Below are positions 46,193-50,625 of a stretch of DNA of 50,625 bases, one piece after another. The number at the start of each line of letters is the position of its first letter. Within the stretch, counting starts at the first letter, position 1. Made by a program: the position numbers and the translations under genes. The stretch is taken from the NCBI RefSeq assembly GCF_001434665.1, contig NZ_AZDG01000008.1, positions 43,766 to 94,390 on the forward strand. Reading direction: 5' to 3'. Source of the stretch: Companilactobacillus tucceti DSM 20183. GTDB lineage: Bacteria > Bacillota > Bacilli > Lactobacillales > Lactobacillaceae. The notes below the pieces were generated by a model that worked only from the letters and a program-made list of their open reading frames with translations, did no database searches and had not been told where the DNA came from.

Positions 46193-46235
46193 ATTTAAAG
46201 TAATCCTCTCTTATAAAAAATAATTAAAAAACAAA

Positions 46236-46286
46236 TTTTGCTTTTTACCAAGTGGCAAAAAAATAGCAAAAGTAATATGATATAAT
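46236..46286 (+). promoter_or_regulatory. promoter region of degV with small inverted repeat
   Basis: An extended -10, TGATATAAT (46278-46286), is clear. A 7-bp inverted pair, TTTTGCT (46236-46242) and AGCAAAA (46265-46271), covers the -35 region and may be a regulator site; it is short, so this is tentative. Confidence 0.5.
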
Positions 46287-46338
46287 CTAATGGTCATACA
46301 ATCATTATACGTAAGTAAAACAAGGAATTGATAATTTT

Positions 46339-47205
46339 ATGAAAATAGCCATCGTTACAGATAGTACATCATACCTACCGCGAGATATCGTCGATAAATA
46401 TCATATAACTGTTGTTCCAATAGAGGTAGTTTTTGATAATAAGACATATCGCGAAGATATTGATATCACAACAGCGGAGTTCTATGAACTCTTGAATAAA
46501 TCAAAGGAATTGCCATCTACAGCGCAACCTTCAATCGGTGAAATGATGAATATCTACGATAAATTGGCCAAAGAAGGCTATGATACCGTAATTTCCATCC
46601 ATTTAGCAAGTACAATCTCAGGATTTGTTAATAATTTAAAAAGTGCAGCTGCATCAATTAAAAATATTAAAGTTATACCATACGATTCATGGATCACAGT
46701 TAGATTAATGGGGTATATGGTTCAAGAAGCCGCAAAAATGGCACAAGAGAACAAGTCACTTGATCAAATTATTGAAAGACTTAATACTCTCAGAGATTCA
46801 ATGGGAGAAGCATTCGTAGTAAATGATCTTAAGAATTTAGTTAAAGGTGGACGTTTGTCAAACACTTCTGCAGTAATTGGAACAATGTTAAACATTAAAC
46901 CTTTACTAGAATTTGACGATAAGAGTCATAAAATTGTCGCATACGATAAAGTACGTTCAATTAAAAAGGCTAAACTAAAAGCTGAAGAAAAGCTAGAGAA
47001 AGCCATCGGAAATTCTCAATATCCTTTAAGATTATTAGTTATTGATGCTGACGATAAAGAATCTGGAGATATCTGGGCAAAACACTTAAAAGAACGTCAT
47101 CCTGAATTAACTTTAGATAGATCATATTTTGGACCAGTAATTGGTGCACATTTAGGTAAAGACGCATTAGCAATTGCTTGGATAAGAGATTTCGAAAAAT
47201 CTTAA
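46339..47205 (+). CDS. degV: DegV family fatty-acid-binding protein
   Basis: A 288-residue DegV/FakB-type protein that binds a fatty acid and presents it to the kinase FakA for phospholipid synthesis. It has N-terminal VTDSTSYLPRD, LPSTAQPSIGEM (the loop that contacts the carboxylate), HLASTISGF, YDSW, and KGGRLSNTSAVIGTMLNIKPLL near the hydrophobic pocket. No fakA is in the window. It is a single gene with its own promoter and terminator. Confidence 0.94.
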   Translation: MKIAIVTDSTSYLPRDIVDKYHITVVPIEVVFDNKTYREDIDITTAEFYELLNKSKELPSTAQPSIGEMMNIYDKLAKEGYDTVISIHLASTISGFVNNLKSAAASIKNIKVIPYDSWITVRLMGYMVQEAAKMAQENKSLDQIIERLNTLRDSMGEAFVVNDLKNLVKGGRLSNTSAVIGTMLNIKPLLEFDDKSHKIVAYDKVRSIKKAKLKAEEKLEKAIGNSQYPLRLLVIDADDKESGDIWAKHLKERHPELTLDRSYFGPVIGAHLGKDALAIAWIRDFEKS

Positions 47206-47218
47206 CGAATTTATTTTT

Positions 47219-47241
47219 AAAGAGCCATAAGGCTTTTTTAT
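47219..47241 (+). terminator. rho-independent terminator of degV
   Basis: A short stem (AAGAGCC with GGCTTTT, loop ATAA) is followed by T6, directly downstream of degV. Confidence 0.65.
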
Positions 47242-47322
47242 TTTGCCCTTTTACTTTAAAATATAGTTTATAGATATTTATTTTTATATCGTTTATTTTC
47301 CTATAAGAAAAGGGGATTTATT

Positions 47323-48543
47323 ATGTTTTCAAAAACAAAAAAAATAGCTGTTCTTTTAGCTTCAGGAGTACTATTATCAACATCATTTAGTACAACTGCA
47401 TTTGCTGATACAACAGCTAATTCAGATACAGCGGTTTCTACGGCTACCAACAATACCGACAACGGTAATAGCCAAGTTAATACGACAGATTCTAATGCTA
47501 ACAATAGCAGTAATACAAACACAGCGTCTACTCAAAATAATAAGCAAACTGCTATAACTCAATCTAAGGCTTCAGATATTGATGTAAATGCTGTTAAAGA
47601 AGCAATGCTAACGGAAATAAACCGTTTGCGTTCTCAAAATGGACTAAATCCCTTGACCTCAGTAGATGTACTAAATACATATGCACAATCAAGAACTGAT
47701 AGCTTTACTAATACTGGTGTAGATGATCACGCCGGTTGGGATTCAGCAAACATGTACCCATATAATCAAAGCGCAGAGGAAAATATTGCTCAAACCCCTT
47801 TGTCAATTATGGGAACTAATGATCCTACAACAATTGCACAAAAAATTACTACAGAATTTTATGTAGAAAAATATGATCCTGAACCAAATTATGGTCATCG
47901 TAAAAATATGTTGAATCCATATGTAAACTACATTGGAATTGGTGTTACAGTTGCAAATGGCATGATCTACTTCTCACAAGAGATCGGTAATGACCAGGCA
48001 GCTAATGACAAAAATGATGCAAATGATATGTACAATTACTATTTAACTAATAACAATGATTTTGCTAATGTCTCCAATTACGATCTAGCTGATTCAGCTC
48101 GTGAAAGTACAAATCCGGACTACGTTTCAAGGGATAACTACACAACCTTAGATCTTCGTGGTGGTGTAACAACTAAGGGCAACTATGTCAGCGTTTATGA
48201 TAGAAATGGTAACAAGTATGACAGCATTGCATTACAACCTCATACTGATTGGGCTTCAGATTTAATTTCTATCATTAATAATAATATTTATTTCCACGTG
48301 TCTACTAATGGTTTTGTTTTAGCCGATGATGTTTTACCATGGGCAACATTCTTAGCGGGTACAATCGTAAGAACTAACACTAATGCTCAAATATATGATG
48401 ATTATGGAAATCCTACAGGACAATATTTAGCCTCAGGTTCCGATTGGATCACTGATCGTCGTTCAACAAACTTAACTACTGGTTCAAAAATGTATCGAGT
48501 AGGAACAAATGCTTGGTTAAGAGCTGCTGATTTATCATATTAA
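47323..48543 (+). CDS. secreted CAP-domain protein with C-terminal SLAP-like modules
   Basis: A 406-residue secreted protein. Its Sec signal peptide (about residues 1-28) ends TTAFA. A Thr/Asn/Ser-rich linker (about 30-85) and a CAP/SCP domain (about 88-222) follow. The CAP domain has LTEINRLRSQNGLNPL, DDHAGWD, EENIAQ and YGHRKNMLNP. Two C-terminal repeats of about 65 residues, one with VSVYDRNGNKYD and one with AQIYDDYGNPTGQ, resemble the surface-layer (SLAP) modules that bind lactobacillus cell walls. The enzymatic role of bacterial CAP proteins is unknown. It is a single gene ended by a strong terminator. Confidence 0.87.
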   Translation: MFSKTKKIAVLLASGVLLSTSFSTTAFADTTANSDTAVSTATNNTDNGNSQVNTTDSNANNSSNTNTASTQNNKQTAITQSKASDIDVNAVKEAMLTEINRLRSQNGLNPLTSVDVLNTYAQSRTDSFTNTGVDDHAGWDSANMYPYNQSAEENIAQTPLSIMGTNDPTTIAQKITTEFYVEKYDPEPNYGHRKNMLNPYVNYIGIGVTVANGMIYFSQEIGNDQAANDKNDANDMYNYYLTNNNDFANVSNYDLADSARESTNPDYVSRDNYTTLDLRGGVTTKGNYVSVYDRNGNKYDSIALQPHTDWASDLISIINNNIYFHVSTNGFVLADDVLPWATFLAGTIVRTNTNAQIYDDYGNPTGQYLASGSDWITDRRSTNLTTGSKMYRVGTNAWLRAADLSY

Positions 48544-48551
48544 ACATTTTT

Positions 48552-48583
48552 AAGATATTTGCTTTTAGCAAGTATCTTTTTTT
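48552..48583 (+). terminator. rho-independent terminator of the CAP-domain gene
   Basis: An 11-bp stem (48552-48562 with 48568-48578, one G-U pair) is followed by a T tract. Confidence 0.85.
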
Positions 48584-48611
48584 ATTGATTTAGTTGTGTC
48601 ATAGTACATGT

Positions 48612-48662
48612 AAAAAGCAGTCTGATCTCTTTAGTTAATAAAGAGACCAAACTGCTTTTTTT
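48612..48662. terminator. terminator hairpin downstream of xerS
   Basis: A long interrupted stem (AAAAAGCAGT..TCTCTTTA with its complement, loop GTTAA) is flanked by A and T runs. On the minus strand it terminates xerS, and it could also back up the CAP-gene terminator. Confidence 0.85.
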
Positions 48663-48694
48663 AGCCGTTATTTATACATAAAACTCATTTTAAA

Positions 48695-49759
48695 CTACAT
48701 CTTATCCAATCCTTGACGCTGCTCTTCATCAATAATATGAGTATATAAACCTGTAGCACTGGTAGAATTTTGACCTAACTGAGTGGCCACTAATTGTTCA
48801 TTCTTTGTGGCCAAATATAACTTGGATGCTAACGTATGTCGCAATTTATGAGGTGTTATGCGCACTTTAAATACGGATGAATATTTAGCAACCATTTTTT
48901 CTATTGAATTAGCTTGCATACGTGATGCTTTCCCTCGATAAACGCTCAGAAAAAGGGCACGATCAGCATTAGTAGCGTGATATATTTCTTTACGATCATT
49001 AATATAATTTTGGATATATGGTAAAGTCCATGGTGCAATTGGGACAGTATCACGTTGACCACCTTTACGAACGACTCCAATTGTCCCAGTCTTTAGGTTT
49101 ATGTTACGAAGATCAGCATTTGCGGCTTCGGATACACGAAGGCCGCTTCCCAATAACAACGCATTAATTGCTAGATCCCGCTTTTTATCACGATAAAAGT
49201 AACGTTTCTGAACAGGGGAAAGACTAGATTCATATTTATTATCAATAAAATCAAGATAATCATGATCAGTATTACCTAGCATCAATTTCGTTTTTAAATT
49301 GGCAGCCCTTGTCGCATAAGTCTCACTAGTTCTAACCAAGGAGATTTTATGCATAACGTTTCGGTAAAAGTAGGCTTCACCATTCTCGTCTTCAGTATCT
49401 TCGGTTAAATATTTAAATAACGATGAGAGGGCATTTAAGGAACGATTAATTGTTGGATGTGTACGACTGCCTGTCGCACCCGTCAGCTTTGTTTGATTGA
49501 GTAGGGCAGACTTGTACAATTCAACTGTTTCTTTTTTTAATTTTGCTAATACTTGAATATTAATATCAGCAGGTTGGGTTACGGGTACGATGTTCTCACT
49601 GATCAACCAGTTAAAGAATCGTCTAAATTCTGTAAGGTATTGATACAATGTAGCGGGTGACAGGGGGATAGTTGATTTTGCTTGATAATATTCTTTAACG
49701 TACCAAGGTGAACTGGAAAGTTCTTCTTCGATTAATTTTAAATAATGTTGTTTTTCCAT
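48695..49759 (-). CDS. xerS: tyrosine recombinase XerS (atypical box II residue)
   Basis: A 354-residue tyrosine recombinase close to streptococcal XerS, the single-protein system that resolves chromosome dimers at dif-SL. Shared segments are PWYVKEYYQ, INRSLNALSSLFKYLTE, YFYRNVM and VEKMVAKYS-like sequence. Catalytic residues are R208 (GLRVSEA), K232 (RKGGQRD), H304 and R307 (TPHKLRH) and nucleophile Y339 (LYTHI). The usual His of the LGH motif is Gln here (Q330, LGQNS). The start is ATG 49759, nine nt after GGAG; TTG 49774 is less likely. It is probably a housekeeping XerS and not a phage integrase: no attachment site or phage genes are seen. Confidence 0.9.
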   Translation of the reverse strand: MEKQHYLKLIEEELSSSPWYVKEYYQAKSTIPLSPATLYQYLTEFRRFFNWLISENIVPVTQPADINIQVLAKLKKETVELYKSALLNQTKLTGATGSRTHPTINRSLNALSSLFKYLTEDTEDENGEAYFYRNVMHKISLVRTSETYATRAANLKTKLMLGNTDHDYLDFIDNKYESSLSPVQKRYFYRDKKRDLAINALLLGSGLRVSEAANADLRNINLKTGTIGVVRKGGQRDTVPIAPWTLPYIQNYINDRKEIYHATNADRALFLSVYRGKASRMQANSIEKMVAKYSSVFKVRITPHKLRHTLASKLYLATKNEQLVATQLGQNSTSATGLYTHIIDEEQRQGLDKM

Positions 49760-50625
49760 AGGAGTATTCTCCAAACGTATGTTCTAATAGTATTTATGAT
49801 ACTGATGAATGTAAAAATAAGCAAGTCCCCTAGCAAATTTTTACTTACCACTGTCTTTAAAATATTTGTTTTAATGAAAGTACACAATTAAGAACACACA
49901 AGATACTCAATGGATCATTAAGTCTAATAAATACTATAGTTATTGAAAAACCACTCATATCAAGGTTTTTGAGTAATTATATAAATATTTCAACAATTAC
50001 TCACAACCGTTGAAGTAACTAATTAAATGGCTACAAATGGCTTCACAACAACTTTCGTGGAGGTTTTGAACTGTAATTATACATACATATTTGGATTCTA
50101 TCGATTATATTATCGAATTAAAATGACAATAATCAATCAAATACTGTTTAAGTTTTTTTAGTATCTGATGATGCACAATAATATTTAATATCAGCATTTA
50201 AATAGTAATTATGACTTATGTTTTAGACGGACCCTGAGACGTCGAGTTCATTTAACAGCTATAAGGTTATGGTTTGTCTGTTAAAATCAATACAGCTTAG
50301 ATATATAAATTACCAATGTGTAAGATTTAATTGGTAGCAAAGCAATAATTACGTAAGTGAATTCTAAGCACAAGTTCATACTTTAGTTGGTGTGGTCATC
50401 GTTAAAATGTCTTAGAATGATCCTAGAAGGATACTTAAATGTTGGATTTACAAAATCAAGTCTTTAAGTATGTTTGACTGGTGTTAGATAATTATATTAT
50501 TATCCTAAGCATTTTACTTAATCAATTTGCTGACGAACAATCAATTGAATAAAGACAATAAGTTGATTGTGTAAAAGGCACCCGTAAAATGTAGGAAAAC
50601 GGCAGGTTAGAACTGTTGGTTTTCC
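49760..50625. other. gene-free region upstream of xerS, running off the window
   Basis: About 865 bp with no supported gene on either strand. It contains a possible dif-like site near 49922-49952. It also has scattered perfect inverted repeats of 7-9 bp (49946-49970, 50251-50285, 50311-50336, 50431-50471), about as many as chance would give in AT-rich DNA. A stronger hairpin lies at the right edge. Short frames are random-looking. Confidence 0.6.
50594..50625. repeat. imperfect hairpin at the right edge of the window
   Basis: GGAAAAC (50594-50600) pairs with GTTTTCC (50619-50625). One bulged G and five inner pairs (GGCAG with CTGTT, two G-U) follow. Sequence ends exactly at the base of the stem, so its flanks and purpose cannot be judged. 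It could be a terminator, a leader or a repeat end. Confidence 0.4.

Noticed and set aside
48695-49759. xerS as a phage or genomic-island integrase
   Set aside because: The protein matches XerS over its length, and no tRNA, direct-repeat attachment site or phage gene is nearby.
49922-50471. Several 7-9 bp inverted repeats, suggesting a structured RNA
   Set aside because: A rough estimate gives a similar number by chance in 850 bp of AT-rich sequence, and there is no promoter-terminator pair around them.

Overview
The window is 50.6 kb of AT-rich, gene-dense chromosome from a low-GC Gram-positive bacterium. It looks like a lactic acid bacterium of the Lactobacillaceae. The supporting signs are a clustered mevalonate pathway, RexB/RexA in place of a classical AddB/AddA, a type B RNase P RNA, XerS, a CAP-domain surface protein ending in SLAP-like modules, and Bacillus/Lactobacillus-type gene order. 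A genus such as Companilactobacillus is a guess that the sequence alone does not prove. There is no prophage, CRISPR array, tRNA or intact insertion sequence.

Layout. 1-1.9 kb: the tail of a surface protein, a 4-oxalocrotonate tautomerase-like protein and a DUF2075 ATPase. 2.1-6.8 kb: a regulatory and transport island with two TetR-type regulators, an Rgg-like XRE regulator behind a 16-bp perfect inverted repeat, a short YhgE/Pip membrane protein and a cation diffusion facilitator. 6.9-12.3 kb: a small HTH-like protein, signal peptidase I, an acyltransferase with an apparent AUU start, a methyltransferase-like protein, an uncharacterised membrane protein and an rRNA m5C methyltransferase. 12.3-16.3 kb (minus strand): the lower mevalonate operon mvaK1-mvaD-mvaK2-fni. 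16.4-34.3 kb: DNA repair and cell-wall genes in an order close to B. subtilis (rexB-rexA, dinG-ypmB-dnaD-nth, recU-pbp1A, ypsA-gpsB-rnpB-ypsC). 34.3-37.4 kb: CorA, lipoate ligase, and RNase H-like (EbsB-like) and EbsA-like proteins. 37.3-44.5 kb: fhs-lspA-rluD, then pyrR with two genes related to the carbamoyl-phosphate synthetase subunits. 44.5-49.8 kb: rqcH/fbpA, degV, a CAP/SLAP surface protein and xerS. The last 0.85 kb has no gene that I can support.

Most interesting observation: the pyrR-carA-carB unit. It occupies the position of the pyr operon (lspA-rluD-pyrR-...), but both carbamoyl-phosphate synthetase-like subunits have lost key residues while their reading frames stay open. The CarA-like protein has Gly for the glutaminase nucleophile Cys and Glu for the catalytic His. 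The CarB-like protein has 799 residues instead of about 1060, with a degraded first ATP-grasp site, a collapsed second one and no allosteric domain. The unit has its own strong promoter and a very short terminator leader. It looks like a conserved pseudo-synthetase complex with an unknown, possibly regulatory, role.

A second theme is loss of iron-sulfur clusters from DNA repair proteins. RexB, DinG and Nth lie within 12 kb of each other, and all lack the cysteines that bind [4Fe-4S] clusters in well-known homologues.

Several genes have start codons other than ATG, or starts moved from the longest reading frame. I chose these from Shine-Dalgarno spacing and family N-termini and say so in each entry.
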